DNA of 64,000 nucleotides from JAIEPX01 sp963725255 (GCA_963725255.1 CAVRXV010000018.1:1-64000), one strand, 5' to 3'; positions 1-8,577 are shown, counted from the stretch's first letter. Made by a program: numbers and translations. Notes: a model not told the origin generated them from the sequence alone.

Positions 1-2340
1 AAAGCTTTCGCAATCTATAGTGATTCAGCGCTAAAAACTTCACATTTTCAAGCTAACGATTACGAATTTCTATTGGGTTTGCCAACAATCACACCGGCTA
101 TGTTACTAGAAGAAGATAGACGTGGTATCCCATTAGCTATTGTCATGATAAGAAATGGTTATGCCCGGATGTTAGGGCGGCTCTTGAGAAAAGGTAACGA
201 TGAACAAAATCTTCGAGAAGTAATATGTGCTGAGCTAATCAAGCGAAAATGTTTCACTCGGAATGATAGTATCATTTCTCAGCTTATTTTGGCGGAAGCA
301 TTTGATATCGCCGAAAAACTTCTTCATGAGACGAATTCCAATAAGTATGAATTACTTATAGGCGAAACTACATTAGCGAAACATCTTATTAATTATGGTA
401 ATCCACGACAATTAAATTACATGGGATTTGAAAAGATACTCTTAAAGGCGGCAGAAAACGGTTCATGGGTTACCATTATTTTATGCGTCAAAGAATATCC
501 CGATATGGATAAGGGTTTGCTGGGGCAATTATTGTGTTATGCGGCTCAGCGTAGTAAATATAAAGAGGCTGAATTATTGCTCAAAATGGGCGCATATAGG
601 TCGGCAGAAGTTTCAGGATTAAGAGCGATACAACACGCCGTGGCACATCAAGATTGGTCAATGGTAGGAATATTTGCTCAGTTCCGTGCAGATGCATTTG
701 ATTTGTCCTATTATGGTTTTGCTTTATTAAAGGCGCTTCAATATCAGCAGCGTGGAATTGCTAAATTATTATTGTTAGCAGGTGCAAAACCCTATTGGCG
801 TAATTACATTAAAAACCATGAAATGGAGTCTACGCTGTACTATGCTGTAGAGCATGATTACGATGAATTATTGCCTGATTTAATTAAGCATGAAAGCGAG
901 TATGAAGGTGTCTTTGCGATTTCTCGTCAATGGCTTGTTGCTGATCTTGCCCTTTTGAAAAAAAATGCGTTGGTTATAGGGCAGCTTGCAGAATTTTCTA
1001 TGCCAGATTCATTTTTTATGAATAAACCCGATTTAGTTTGCAAATTAGTCGTGGAAGCATTAGCGATTGGGAATCGGGAGATAATGATACATCGCTTATC
1101 AAAATACTTAAGCGCGCGCGAGTTAAGTTCCGTTGATGGTAATGTTCTCATGAATGGTTTTCGAATCGTTAAAGATTTTTTAGGGTGGTCATTTTCCTAT
1201 TTGCCCTCCTTACACTATAAAAAAGTTGTGTTGACAAATATTATTGAAATTCTGTTAGAGAATAAAGAGTTATTATTGCTGACGAACTTGGTTACCTATT
1301 TTAGATCGCAAATAGATTATATGGCGCACATTGATGAGCTTTTTTTTGAAGCCATATCTAAGAAGGTATCTGCTCACAACATCGGTTTCATTAAAGATTT
1401 AATTAAGGTAGTTGTGCAAGATAAAGCGCAACAACACTGTTGGCATGTCGCAATTAATAACGCGTTATATGAAGCTGTTAAGCGCCCTGCAGATGATGTA
1501 CCTTACTTGTTGTTAGAGCTAGGTGCTAAGCCGGACGATAATGTAGGAGATGGAGGCAACACTATAGTTGAATGGCTTGCTTATTTAGGTAAAGAAGAGC
1601 TCCACAGGTATCTATTAGAAAACCACGGCTTAAGTGAATTAATAAAAATGCAGTTATTGATGACAGCAATTCAAGATAATTCTTTGACATGGCTTGCTTT
1701 TGAAATGATCGGAAAATATAAGACGCGTATACATCCTAATCATATTGTAGTGTCAGCCAGTCTGCCTCGAGAGGATTTATTGTTACCATTGCTCGACGCT
1801 GTTGATAAAAATCATTATTATCATCAGTTTTATCGAGTCGCTTTCTTTAGCGCTTGGGCCCATGCATGTAAAGCAACGAATAAAGATGTATGTAGAAAAC
1901 TAATCGCACTGTTAGGCCCTACTTTTATACGGCATTTAACTTTACTCTGTCTCTCGGTAAACTATAGATTATCACTCTCTGAGTGGGAGATGCCTCGATA
2001 TCTATTTCCAAACTTGGATATGACCATAAATTCGGATTATCGTTCTGCCGTTAAAAACGACTTCCCCAAGATAACGCTCACTGCTTTTCACGAAAATATA
2101 CTCGGTATTCTGAATAATTATTTCTCTCAATTACATACTTTGCCAACGGATGATGTAATATTTAGCACCTATGAAACAATATTAGGCCATTTTAAACAAG
2201 TTAATGTTAAAACGAAGCCCAGGTTTTTTGGTGGTTTTTCAGATGAGAGTGTTTTCGAAATTGGAATGCATCGTTATTTAGAGGGTGTTGATTTGATTAT
2301 CGCTAAGTCTGTACTTGAAACTGTGCCAACAATTGTTTGA
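1..2340 (+). CDS. Giant ankyrin-like repeat protein, 3' portion (5' end outside window)
   Basis: The reading frame is open from base 1 to the stop at 2338-2340, giving 779 visible residues. An apparent TTG start at 73 is not real: the codons before it read NDYEFLLGL, which matches the NNxEFLLGL block found near residue 435 of the giant paralogs at 9.5-38 kb. About 415 N-terminal residues are therefore missing upstream. Family signatures follow in order: GNPRQLNYMGFEKILLKAA, then WVTIILCVKEY, degenerate ankyrin-like helix pairs, and a C-terminal region with LLGPTFIRHLTLL. It resembles subfamily A more than B and does not have the PDPxDI tail of subfamily B. It is the eighth family member in the window and the only one on the plus strand. 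Function is unknown; a host-directed effector role is inference from repeat content and neighbours. Confidence 0.85.
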   Translation, partial: KAFAIYSDSALKTSHFQANDYEFLLGLPTITPAMLLEEDRRGIPLAIVMIRNGYARMLGRLLRKGNDEQNLREVICAELIKRKCFTRNDSIISQLILAEAFDIAEKLLHETNSNKYELLIGETTLAKHLINYGNPRQLNYMGFEKILLKAAENGSWVTIILCVKEYPDMDKGLLGQLLCYAAQRSKYKEAELLLKMGAYRSAEVSGLRAIQHAVAHQDWSMVGIFAQFRADAFDLSYYGFALLKALQYQQRGIAKLLLLAGAKPYWRNYIKNHEMESTLYYAVEHDYDELLPDLIKHESEYEGVFAISRQWLVADLALLKKNALVIGQLAEFSMPDSFFMNKPDLVCKLVVEALAIGNREIMIHRLSKYLSARELSSVDGNVLMNGFRIVKDFLGWSFSYLPSLHYKKVVLTNIIEILLENKELLLLTNLVTYFRSQIDYMAHIDELFFEAISKKVSAHNIGFIKDLIKVVVQDKAQQHCWHVAINNALYEAVKRPADDVPYLLLELGAKPDDNVGDGGNTIVEWLAYLGKEELHRYLLENHGLSELIKMQLLMTAIQDNSLTWLAFEMIGKYKTRIHPNHIVVSASLPREDLLLPLLDAVDKNHYYHQFYRVAFFSAWAHACKATNKDVCRKLIALLGPTFIRHLTLLCLSVNYRLSLSEWEMPRYLFPNLDMTINSDYRSAVKNDFPKITLTAFHENILGILNNYFSQLHTLPTDDVIFSTYETILGHFKQVNVKTKPRFFGGFSDESVFEIGMHRYLEGVDLIIAKSVLETVPTIV

Positions 2341-2353
2341 GTCGAGTCATATT

Positions 2354-2388
2354 CAGCGATATCTCTGTTGCAAAAATAGATATCGCTG
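2354..2388. repeat. Hairpin-forming palindrome, possible transcription end
   Basis: Perfect 10-bp inverted repeat: CAGCGATATC at 2354-2363 pairs with GATATCGCTG at 2379-2388 around a 15-nt loop. It lies in the 62-bp gap between two convergent genes, a place typical of a bidirectional terminator, but there is no T-run on either side. The left arm and loop recur at 4066-4092 after another gene, so it may be a small REP-like repeat. Confidence 0.6.
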
Positions 2389-2402
2389 TGCGGAAACGCC
2401 CG

Positions 2403-3344
2403 TTATTTTGGAGTAGGAGTTTCCTTATCTGCGACTGCAGCATCACTCTTTCCAGATTCTTTAGTGCCTTGATTACTAGCAGGTTTAAAAAAGGCAATAT
2501 ATTCACCGGGTTTCTTTACACTAGATGCGTTATTACTTACAAGCTCCTTCCATGCTTCTTTTTCTGCGGCCAAATTTTCCTCTATACTCGGCTTCGGATT
2601 GCCATCGACAAAGGTAATATCGGTTGCCCTGCCATCTTCAAGTCCGCGCTCAAATTTACGGTGCAGATGTTTGTAAGCCCTTTTTCGCTCATGACCTTCC
2701 AGACGCTCAGCTAGATCTAGCTCTCTTTGAAACCCTGGGTCTTCTTCAATTTTTTGGAAGCCTTTGGCAGCCGTTACACTACCCATCACTATCACTTTCA
2801 GCCACGCCAACGGAGTGGTTGCAAGTTGAGTTACTCCTCGAGTAATGTTTGAAATACCTTCGAGCAACCACGAGGCCGTTTCAGCCAGATTTTCTTTTGG
2901 ATAGACTAAATCTTTTCGATCTAATGGATGCTGTTGTGAACGTCCTAGTGCAGCACTCACATAATTTTTCAAGTCAATAATGCTTCGAACCAAAAAAACA
3001 ACAGGGGTAGCTACAAGGGTGATTATGCCTTTAAGAATATTGAATATTCCAATAATAGGTTGTGCTAAATCTCGTCCTATGTCTGAGAATCTTTTGTAGC
3101 GTTTGTTTAAATTTGTAAAATCTTTACCCGTATCTCTGAGAGGCTGTAATCCTCCGCTAATTTGCGCTCGACTTGCGCCATCAAGAGGGGGCATGTACCT
3201 AGTGTCCAAGTAAAAACTTTCTAACGGCAAATATTCATCGTCATCCTTACCCTCTCTCCTTGCTTGTCTTATAGCGCGATAAGTATTTATTGCATCTATA
3301 AAATACCCAAAAAAAGATCTGTAATGTTTATCATGTCTAGCCAT
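2403..3344 (-). CDS. Orphan protein with two hydrophobic segments
   Basis: 313 residues from the ATG at 3344. I chose this start over the upstream ATG at 3365 because GAGGAGGAC sits six bases before it. The product has a basic N-terminus, a long hydrophobic stretch at roughly residues 95-125 (PIIGIFNILKGIITLVATPV), a second hydrophobic stretch near 165-195, and a charged C-terminal third rich in Lys and Glu that ends KETPTPK. No enzyme motif is visible and I do not recognise a family. The profile (charged ends, paired hydrophobic helices) is common among Legionellales membrane-targeted effectors, but that is only a resemblance. It converges on the giant paralog ending at 2340. Confidence 0.7.
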   Translation of the reverse strand: MARHDKHYRSFFGYFIDAINTYRAIRQARREGKDDDEYLPLESFYLDTRYMPPLDGASRAQISGGLQPLRDTGKDFTNLNKRYKRFSDIGRDLAQPIIGIFNILKGIITLVATPVVFLVRSIIDLKNYVSAALGRSQQHPLDRKDLVYPKENLAETASWLLEGISNITRGVTQLATTPLAWLKVIVMGSVTAAKGFQKIEEDPGFQRELDLAERLEGHERKRAYKHLHRKFERGLEDGRATDITFVDGNPKPSIEENLAAEKEAWKELVSNNASSVKKPGEYIAFFKPASNQGTKESGKSDAAVADKETPTPK

Positions 3345-3529
3345 GGTAATGTCCTCCTCATACAAGCATAACCGCTACTTTCGTACCTTCCTTAAGTATA
3401 GCATATGTTCCATTTTCCTGTTGGCTGACCTAGGTAATCTTCTGTTCTGAAAAATCGGATTATGATTGAGCTTAAAAAATAATTTGTGTCAGTATGAGAA
3501 GTAGCTATAATTACAACTGGAGTAGTACT

Positions 3530-4038
3530 ATGACACATAAAACATTACCTGGCAGGTCGGTGAAAGCATCTGCTGTAGAAAATCAAACCTACAAAGTTTT
3601 TCCGAACGATTTGAATTCGATGGGGAAAGTTTTTGGTGGTTTAATTAGTCAATTATTGATCGCACAGCTTTAGTAGTCGCTGAGCGGCATAGTGGATCGC
3701 CTTGTGTGACGGTTTCTGTCGATTCGATTCATTTTTTAGCGCCTGCAACGCGTGGAGATACCTTACTGTTTAGTGCATCAGTAAATCGAAGCTGGACAAG
3801 TTCGATGGAAATAGGCGTTCGTGTTACAATCGAAAATTATCGAACGCGCGAGACTCACCATATTTTGTCAGCTTATCTGACATTTGTTGCGCTGGACGAT
3901 AATGGAAAACCGACGCGAGTTCCGCCGGTGATTCCCGAATCATTTATCGAAAAAAGGCGATACGCTGAAGCAGATGAGCGACGAAAACTTCGTCGTGAAG
4001 AAATGGAAAAAAGACGTAGCGCTCGTGAACAAAATTGA
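3530..4038 (+). pseudogene. Acyl-CoA thioesterase (hotdog fold), frameshifted
   Basis: The ATG at 3530 opens a frame that reads KVFPNDLNSMGKVFGGLISQLL and then stops at 3671-3673. The next frame continues as IDRTALVVAERHSGSPCVTVSVDSI and runs to 4038. Joined, the two give a normal hotdog acyl-CoA hydrolase of the YciA/BFIT-like family: the N-terminal Asn-x-x-G-x-x-FGG motif, the DR.A...AERHS helix, a strand with SIHFLAPATRGD, and a highly charged C-terminal tail rich in Glu, Arg and Lys. One base appears to be missing near 3656-3662. The downstream piece has an open frame of 110 codons but lacks the conserved FGG half, so a functional enzyme is unlikely unless this is a sequence error. Confidence 0.8.
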
Positions 4039-4064
4039 AAGACGCTAGGCATTCTCCAACTATT

Positions 4065-4092
4065 CCAGCGATATCTCTGTTGCAAAAATAGA
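4065..4092. repeat. Second copy of the 2354 palindrome element (degenerate)
   Basis: Bases 4066-4092 repeat the left arm, loop and start of the right arm of the hairpin at 2354-2388 (27 identical bases). Here the right arm has decayed, so no stable hairpin is expected. It follows the thioesterase pseudogene, as the first copy follows a gene end. Confidence 0.6.
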
Positions 4093-4205
4093 CAAAGCTA
4101 AATATACCAATCTTAATGCAGTTTCTCTTATGTCATAGTCAGGAAGATGAGGCTATCCGAAATTATCTTATCTATTTGATCAAGGTCTGAGATTTAACCC
4201 CATTA

Positions 4206-4258
4206 TTGACAAGCGCGATAATTTAAACTAGACTGAATTATATATCAACTAGTTTAAA
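4206..4258 (+). promoter_or_regulatory. Promoter and palindromic operator of the vapBC-type pair
   Basis: TTGACA at 4206-4211, a 17-bp gap, then TAGACT at 4229-4234 (4 of 6 to the consensus -10). A perfect 10-bp inverted repeat, TTTAAACTAG at 4222-4231 and CTAGTTTAAA at 4249-4258, overlaps the -10. Antitoxins of this class usually bind such palindromes with their toxin, so this is the likely autoregulatory operator. Confidence 0.65.
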
Positions 4259-4267
4259 AGGTAAGGT

Positions 4268-4516
4268 ATGTTAACTTATGGGGCTTTTGATGCGAAAACG
4301 CATCTTTCTAAAATATTGGATGAGGTAGAGCAGGGTAAATCTGTTGTGATTACTCGCCATGGTCAAGTAATTGCCATCATTAAGCCTTATGGTGCTGTTG
4401 AAGATACTCAAGATCGTGTTAGCAGTGCAATTGAGGCAATACGAACCATGAGAAAAAAAGTTACCTTAGGTGCAAGCCTGAGTATTAAAAAACTGATTAA
4501 TGAAGGTCGGCGATAA
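4268..4516 (+). CDS. Phd/YefM-family antitoxin
   Basis: 82 residues. The N-terminus reads GAFDAKTHLSKILDEVEQGK, followed by VVITRHGQVIAIIKP: the canonical Phd/YefM fold, with the 'A+THL..LL..V..G' helix and the 'ITRHG...A.I.P' strand pair that forms the DNA-binding dimer. The C-terminal 40 residues are the variable, toxin-binding part. Its stop TAA shares one base with the ATG of the PIN toxin gene, so the two are translationally coupled. It probably represses the pair through the palindrome at 4222-4258. Known role in this family: binds and neutralises a cognate toxin. Confidence 0.9.
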   Translation: MLTYGAFDAKTHLSKILDEVEQGKSVVITRHGQVIAIIKPYGAVEDTQDRVSSAIEAIRTMRKKVTLGASLSIKKLINEGRR

Positions 4517-4938
4517 TGGATAAAGAAGCAGATTTTGTATTGGATTGTTCGGTGACTATGGCATGGTGTTTTGATGATGAAACTACAGAGTATTCCGAGT
4601 CTGTTCTTGAATTATTGCGATCTCAATCAGCACTTGTTCCTGTCATTTGGCCGTTAGAAGTTACAAATGTCTTATTAATGGCGATGAAACGTCGACGTCT
4701 AACTACTGTTAAAGCAGCAGGTTTTTTGGATAGCTTAAATGACTTGCCTATAATACTTGCTAACAGTAAACCCTTAAGTGCGATGATGAGTATTTTTGAA
4801 TTAGGGCATGAACAAAAACTCACGAGTTACGATGCTGCGTATTTAGATTTAGCACTTGCACATAATATTCCTATTGCAACTATGGATAGAGATTTGATGA
4901 AGGCTGCTAAATCGACTGGGATAAAATTGCTGAGTTGA
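4516..4938 (+). CDS. PIN-domain toxin, VapC-like ribonuclease
   Basis: 140 residues. PIN-domain acidic residues are in place: Asp10 in FVLDCSVTMAWCFDDE, Glu near 50 in WPLEVTNVLL, the Asp of TSYDAAYLDLA, and the final Asp of TMDRDLMKAA. These form the Mg-dependent nuclease site known in VapC toxins, which cleave specific RNAs (initiator tRNA or rRNA in characterised cases); the target here is unknown. The ATG overlaps the antitoxin stop by one base. Pairing a Phd/YefM antitoxin with a PIN toxin is a common hybrid arrangement. The full-length frame and intact active-site residues suggest a working module. Confidence 0.9.
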   Translation: MDKEADFVLDCSVTMAWCFDDETTEYSESVLELLRSQSALVPVIWPLEVTNVLLMAMKRRRLTTVKAAGFLDSLNDLPIILANSKPLSAMMSIFELGHEQKLTSYDAAYLDLALAHNIPIATMDRDLMKAAKSTGIKLLS

Positions 4939-4956
4939 CCCATATGGTTGCCTCAT

Positions 4957-5160
4957 TAAGGAGCAATGAGTAATGACAGGATGATGGGGTCAGATCTAAG
5001 TTTGATGTGTTCTGTTGGGCAATGAATGTCTAAAACTTGTATTTATCCTCTTCCTTTTCATTGTTTCTAGAAGTGCTAATGTTCGCATTAGCTGGTTTTA
5101 ATATTCTACAGTTCGCATTTTATCATTATAATATTCTGGAGTTCGCCTATAGCGAATTGG
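4957..5160. repeat. Dispersed repeat, copy 1, with a gene-start remnant
   Basis: Bases from about 4982 to 5150 repeat those at 9288-9430 (shared blocks CAGATCTAAGTTTGATGTGT, GTTGGGCAATGAAT, TTATCCTCTTCC, and an attrGCGGG/attagCTGG region). Just before it, 4957-4980 matches 22 of 24 bases of the leader and first codons of the small gene fragment at 7337, as if that gene start had been cut by the element. No transposase is encoded, so a MITE-like or relic repeat is possible. The rest of the 4939-5226 gap shows nothing else. Confidence 0.6.
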
Positions 5161-5226
5161 TAAAGTCAGGCCATTTTAAAATTATTATTTCCTCAGTCCA
5201 GCATCTTCTTACATATTAAATCTTCT

Positions 5227-6222
5227 TTAGCTGGCGCTATTGAAGTTAAACACCGTACCTACCCCATAGGTAATATGTTGATCCGCAAAAGCCGTGGTAA
5301 GTTCTGCTTGAGCTCTCGCGCCTGTGCAATGGCCTGTAATGATGTAGTCTGGCTTTAAGATGGAAAGATCTTCGATAGTTGGGCTGATGCGATCCGCAAC
5401 TTCTGGAGGTGCGAGGTGAAAACCTCCCATGACAAAATGCACTTTATTTTGGCCTGTTATATCTTTAGCATGTTTGGTGGCATTAATTACACCGGTGTGG
5501 CCGCAAGCAGTGATGATGCATAAACCTTTATTTTTCAGATTAAAAATTAAAGTGCGTTTATCAATTACTTCTGGAGATTTTTCCCATTTATTAGCCTGTT
5601 TTCTGCATTCGGCTGGAGAGCCAAGTTCATAACTGGTTTCTCGCGGAACTTCTCCGCTTATGAGCATTAAATCATCTAATAATAACAAGGGTTCTCTAGC
5701 TTCTTTTATTAGGCCTCCGTGGGTTGTTACGCTTTCGTTTGTTAAGTTATAGCTAACTTCCATGAGTGTTCCTTTATCAAAAGCTCGTGGAATAAATAAA
5801 TCAGGGTGAGAATAGAAAGGGTTATCTTTTTTCCCGATGGCATCGAGTACGCTCAATATTCCGCCGTAATGGTCGAAATGTCCGTGAGATAATACAATCG
5901 CTTCAACTTCTCGTAAATCCACGCCCATACGTTTGGCATTATCTACCACAAGATTTTCATCTGGACCTGCATCAAACAGAATGCTGGTGGTTGTGCCATT
6001 AGAATGAATGCGCATGAATAAAGACAGGCCATTACAAGCCCGACAAAAATCGGCTCCGCAAAATTCTTGCTTCTTCAAAACCGCTGCCCGATATTGAGAT
6101 TCATTCCAGCGCAAATCTTTATGGCTTTTTGTGAAGGGGTCGGACACGTTATCCATTAATGCCACGATTTCAAGTCTGTCGATGGATTTTAGTGAGATTG
6201 TCAAGTTGTGCTCCTTATGCAT
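5227..6222 (-). CDS. Metallo-beta-lactamase-fold hydrolase, DHPMP-synthase-like
   Basis: 331 residues. The zinc-binding signature LSHGHFDHYGG is at residues 111-121 (His113, His115, Asp117, His118). Later metal ligands lie in ACGHTGVINATKHAKD, VMGGFHLAPPE and ITGHCTGARAQ. The VALMDNVSD start and the 'GG(F/L)HL' block match the branch named 7,8-dihydropterin-6-methyl-4-(beta-D-ribofuranosyl)aminobenzene-5'-phosphate synthase-like, a generic label in bacteria whose true substrate is usually unknown. The ATG at 6222 has no Shine-Dalgarno, whereas AAGGAG lies six bases before the TTG at 6204, so translation may start there. Alone on its strand, divergent from the PAS-LuxR gene. Probably cytosolic. 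Confidence 0.85.
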   Translation of the reverse strand: MHKEHNLTISLKSIDRLEIVALMDNVSDPFTKSHKDLRWNESQYRAAVLKKQEFCGADFCRACNGLSLFMRIHSNGTTTSILFDAGPDENLVVDNAKRMGVDLREVEAIVLSHGHFDHYGGILSVLDAIGKKDNPFYSHPDLFIPRAFDKGTLMEVSYNLTNESVTTHGGLIKEAREPLLLLDDLMLISGEVPRETSYELGSPAECRKQANKWEKSPEVIDKRTLIFNLKNKGLCIITACGHTGVINATKHAKDITGQNKVHFVMGGFHLAPPEVADRISPTIEDLSILKPDYIITGHCTGARAQAELTTAFADQHITYGVGTVFNFNSAS

Positions 6223-6420
6223 GAAAAATTTGAATCATTTTAACAGTGTTTTGAAGGCAGTTAAACTGCATGATGGCAGAGTAGAGGGTAGAAAGTAGTA
6301 TTATATTAGGATGTTATACATTAAATGGCAGTTGAGACTGGATCACGATGTGTGCTTGTTTCATACATCTGAAAACAATTATACTTTGATGGCGGATTAA
6401 TCTCGATTTGGAGGAGCCTT

Positions 6421-7131
6421 ATGATTCACCTTGAAGATAGTAGTCGAATAAATGGTGTAAGTGATTGTGAAAGACGTGGGGCGAACCTTCTGCAAGAGCA
6501 TATTACGGCGCAGTTGGCATCACTTCGGGCAAGTGTTTATTGGAAAGATGTCGATGGAAAATATCTTGATGCTAATGAGCATTTATTTCAAACGACAGGT
6601 TTTCACTCATATCAAGATATGATTGGTGCGACGGATCGGGAAATGTCTTGGCATAAAGAGGCTGATACTATTATAGAGAATGATCGGAGAGTGCATTATA
6701 AAAATGCAACTATTGCAATCGTTGAGAGGGTACTTGACGATCATTGGTTAAGTTACAAAACACCATTACTAAATAGACAGGGTAAAATAATTGGTGTGTT
6801 TGGAATATCGAGTCAGCTAGATTTAACATCGTCGATAACAACATTGACAGATGAGGTAATGCTCTTTGGTGGTATAAAAGCAGCAAGATTATTACAGCAA
6901 CTTGTAGTTGATTACAGAAGAAAAAGTTTAAAATTTACGCAACGCCAGTTTGAATGTTTAGAGCTGCTTTCAAAAGGGATGACTTGTAAAGGAATTGGTA
7001 AACATTTATCTATTTCACATCGCACTGTGGAACAACATATTAATGCAGCGAAAAGTAAATTGAAGTGTTATTCTCGTAGTGAATTGATCGATAAATTTCA
7101 TCTAACGCTAAATAAGCATTTTATAGATTAA
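6421..7131 (+). CDS. PAS-LuxR family transcriptional regulator
   Basis: 236 residues, with TTTGGAGGAG seven bases before the ATG. Residues 30-140 form a PAS-type sensor (YWKDVDGKYLDANEHLF, then LLNRQGKIIGVFGISSQLD). Residues about 175-228 form a LuxR/GerE helix-turn-helix (FTQRQFECLELLSKGMTCK, SISHRTVEQHINAAKSKL). Similar PAS + LuxR proteins are numerous in Legionella and Coxiella relatives. The ligand and target genes cannot be read from sequence. There is no receiver domain and no partner kinase nearby, so it appears to sense its signal directly. It shares a 198-bp divergent intergenic region with the hydrolase at 5227-6222. Confidence 0.85.
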   Translation: MIHLEDSSRINGVSDCERRGANLLQEHITAQLASLRASVYWKDVDGKYLDANEHLFQTTGFHSYQDMIGATDREMSWHKEADTIIENDRRVHYKNATIAIVERVLDDHWLSYKTPLLNRQGKIIGVFGISSQLDLTSSITTLTDEVMLFGGIKAARLLQQLVVDYRRKSLKFTQRQFECLELLSKGMTCKGIGKHLSISHRTVEQHINAAKSKLKCYSRSELIDKFHLTLNKHFID

Positions 7132-7195
7132 CATTTTCCCCATTTTTTTTCGACTAACCACCGTTGTCAATGGGGGGGTAAAAGATTCAGATCGA

Positions 7196-7220
7196 ATTTT
7201 CCACGAGGGTCGTGGAAAAT
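7196..7220. other. Hairpin after the LuxR gene
   Basis: Perfect 10-bp inverted repeat ATTTTCCACG (7196-7205) / CGTGGAAAAT (7211-7220) with a 5-nt loop. It lies 65 bp downstream of the regulator's stop and could end its transcript, though the run of A/T is inside the stem and no separate T-tract follows. Confidence 0.5.
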
Positions 7221-7225
7221 GACGA

Positions 7226-7282
7226 AATGATGGCAGATCTAAGTTTGATGTGTTCTATTTATCAGTAAACACATCAAACTTA
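7226..7282. repeat. Dispersed repeat, copy 3 (left end only), with perfect inverted repeat
   Basis: The first about 28 bases match the left end of the repeats at 4982 and 9288. Here they are followed by an inverted copy: TAAGTTTGATGTGTT (7240-7254) pairs perfectly with AACACATCAAACTTA (7268-7282) across 13 bases. This suggests the terminal inverted repeat of a small element. Confidence 0.6.
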
Positions 7283-7336
7283 GTTATGGTCTCATTATCC
7301 CACCACCACTAATTGACAGTTAAGGATCAATGAGTT

Positions 7337-7474
7337 ATGACAGAAATACGTACTAATAAAGTGGATGCTGCACGTCGACAAATTGACGCGGCAATTCGCA
7401 TGCTGTTCATCAACAAAGATCCAATGATAATTCATACTTTAGTTATGGTTAAACAGAATTCTTCTAATAGGTGA
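7337..7474 (+). pseudogene. Truncated small conserved protein fragment
   Basis: A 45-codon frame opens with AAGGATCAATGAGTT before its ATG and reads MTEIRTNKVDAARRQIDAAI, then RMLFINKDPMIIHTLVMV, and soon stops at 7472. I recall a family of uncharacterised bacterial proteins that begin '..DAARRQ(I/L)DAAI.(L/M)(L/F)F...DP.A(I/V)HTL' and run on for more than 150 residues, so this is probably the N-terminal stub of such a gene, cut after about 38 residues. The leader and first codons are repeated at 4957-4980. Family assignment is from memory. Confidence 0.5.
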
Positions 7475-7492
7475 CACCTTGTCTTGTTAAGA

Positions 7493-8557
7493 TTAATTTT
7501 TTGCATTTTTATTAATAGTAATCTCAAGTTGCAAAATAATTTTAAGTACATCAGAAAAATCAGGCGCTTCGCCGAAAATCATATTTGCCATTAACTTATA
7601 ATCGTGTTTCAGTATTTCTATCATATCTCGTGTTGGCATAATTGTGAATGTGCCTGGACAAGCATATTTTAAATCTAAATCAGTACTGTTAAAAAACATT
7701 TTGGCGTGGCGAACACAGTCAGATCCTAAAGCAAAATCTGAAATCGCATTTTGCCCAACGGGGGATTGCATTAATTTGTATAGATCATAGTAATGTCTCG
7801 ATACGCGATGTCCTTGCTGACGTAATTTTCCTCGGGTTTCGTACCATCGTCGGAGGCCGTGTAATATTATGATTTTGTCCCAAAAAGTGCGTTCCGCTTT
7901 TATGGTAACTATGTTGGATACCATCAAATTACCAGTGATGAAGTCGTCAGCAACATAAGGTTTAATCGAAACTAATTGATGAGGCTCTAAAGCAGATTTT
8001 GCACCGCCCTCAATTTTGACGGTTGGTTTTATATAATCCTCTAGAGAGGTGCTGACAGAAGGATAGCGCAGCAGCAATGTTTGATGATAGGGATCATCAG
8101 GATCGGAAACGACTGGGTCATCAGTGAGTGGTTTGCCTACCTCATGAAATAGCGACATCATTTGTTTATTCATGCGTTCTTTAAGTTGGTTTTGTATATA
8201 AAACTCACAAGCGTTTTTGATGGCATCTATGCGGATACGCTGTTGTTTGCCTGATAGAACTTCCATGTTTTCAATATCAGCTACTTGACCAATATCTTCT
8301 CGAAATACCGTGATGTCTAAATCTTCTGAAAAACGAGAGATTAATCCATATCCCTTAGATAGGGATGTTCCGCCTTTAAAGAGTAACCTTGGTTCAACAA
8401 GATTGCGACCATTAAACAGGAGATCAAGCACAAAACACACCCAAAAATCTTTTTCCACATTTTGAAGTGGTGTGCCCAAACGATTAGAAGTCGCCAAAAA
8501 TAAACCGCGGCGTTCTTCAGGAGTTGCAGCAATAATGCTTAGAAAATCTCTATTCAT
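7493..8557 (-). CDS. AbiEii/AbiGii-type nucleotidyltransferase toxin
   Basis: 354 residues from the ATG at 8557, preceded by AAGAGGGTAATT; an upstream ATG at 8611 lies inside the partner gene and lacks a ribosome site. Near residue 60 it reads LLFKGGTSLSKGYGLISRFS and then EDLDITVF, the nucleotidyltransferase active site (GG-T-S-L-S-K and D-x-D-like acidic pair) of the AbiEii toxin family (DUF1814). A second conserved patch, ERTFWDKIIILHG followed by RHYYDLYKL, is also typical. In type IV toxin-antitoxin systems this protein is the toxin, and some members give abortive infection against phages or act on tRNA. It lies 20 bp after its partner gene and is surely co-transcribed with it. Confidence 0.88.
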   Translation of the reverse strand: MNRDFLSIIAATPEERRGLFLATSNRLGTPLQNVEKDFWVCFVLDLLFNGRNLVEPRLLFKGGTSLSKGYGLISRFSEDLDITVFREDIGQVADIENMEVLSGKQQRIRIDAIKNACEFYIQNQLKERMNKQMMSLFHEVGKPLTDDPVVSDPDDPYHQTLLLRYPSVSTSLEDYIKPTVKIEGGAKSALEPHQLVSIKPYVADDFITGNLMVSNIVTIKAERTFWDKIIILHGLRRWYETRGKLRQQGHRVSRHYYDLYKLMQSPVGQNAISDFALGSDCVRHAKMFFNSTDLDLKYACPGTFTIMPTRDMIEILKHDYKLMANMIFGEAPDFSDVLKIILQLEITINKNAKN

Positions 8558-8577
8558 AATTACCCTCTTGCGATGAA

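Noticed and set aside
73..2340. TTG at 73 as the start of a 755-residue protein
   Set aside because: The frame is open to base 1 and the upstream codons align with the paralogs.
2337..2714. Plus-strand open frame opposite the orphan gene
   Set aside because: It lies antisense to a better-supported gene with a good ribosome site and looks like a shadow.
5037..5219. 60-codon frame in the 4939-5226 gap
   Set aside because: It falls in the dispersed repeat, has no ribosome site, and the matching region at 9288 does not keep the frame.
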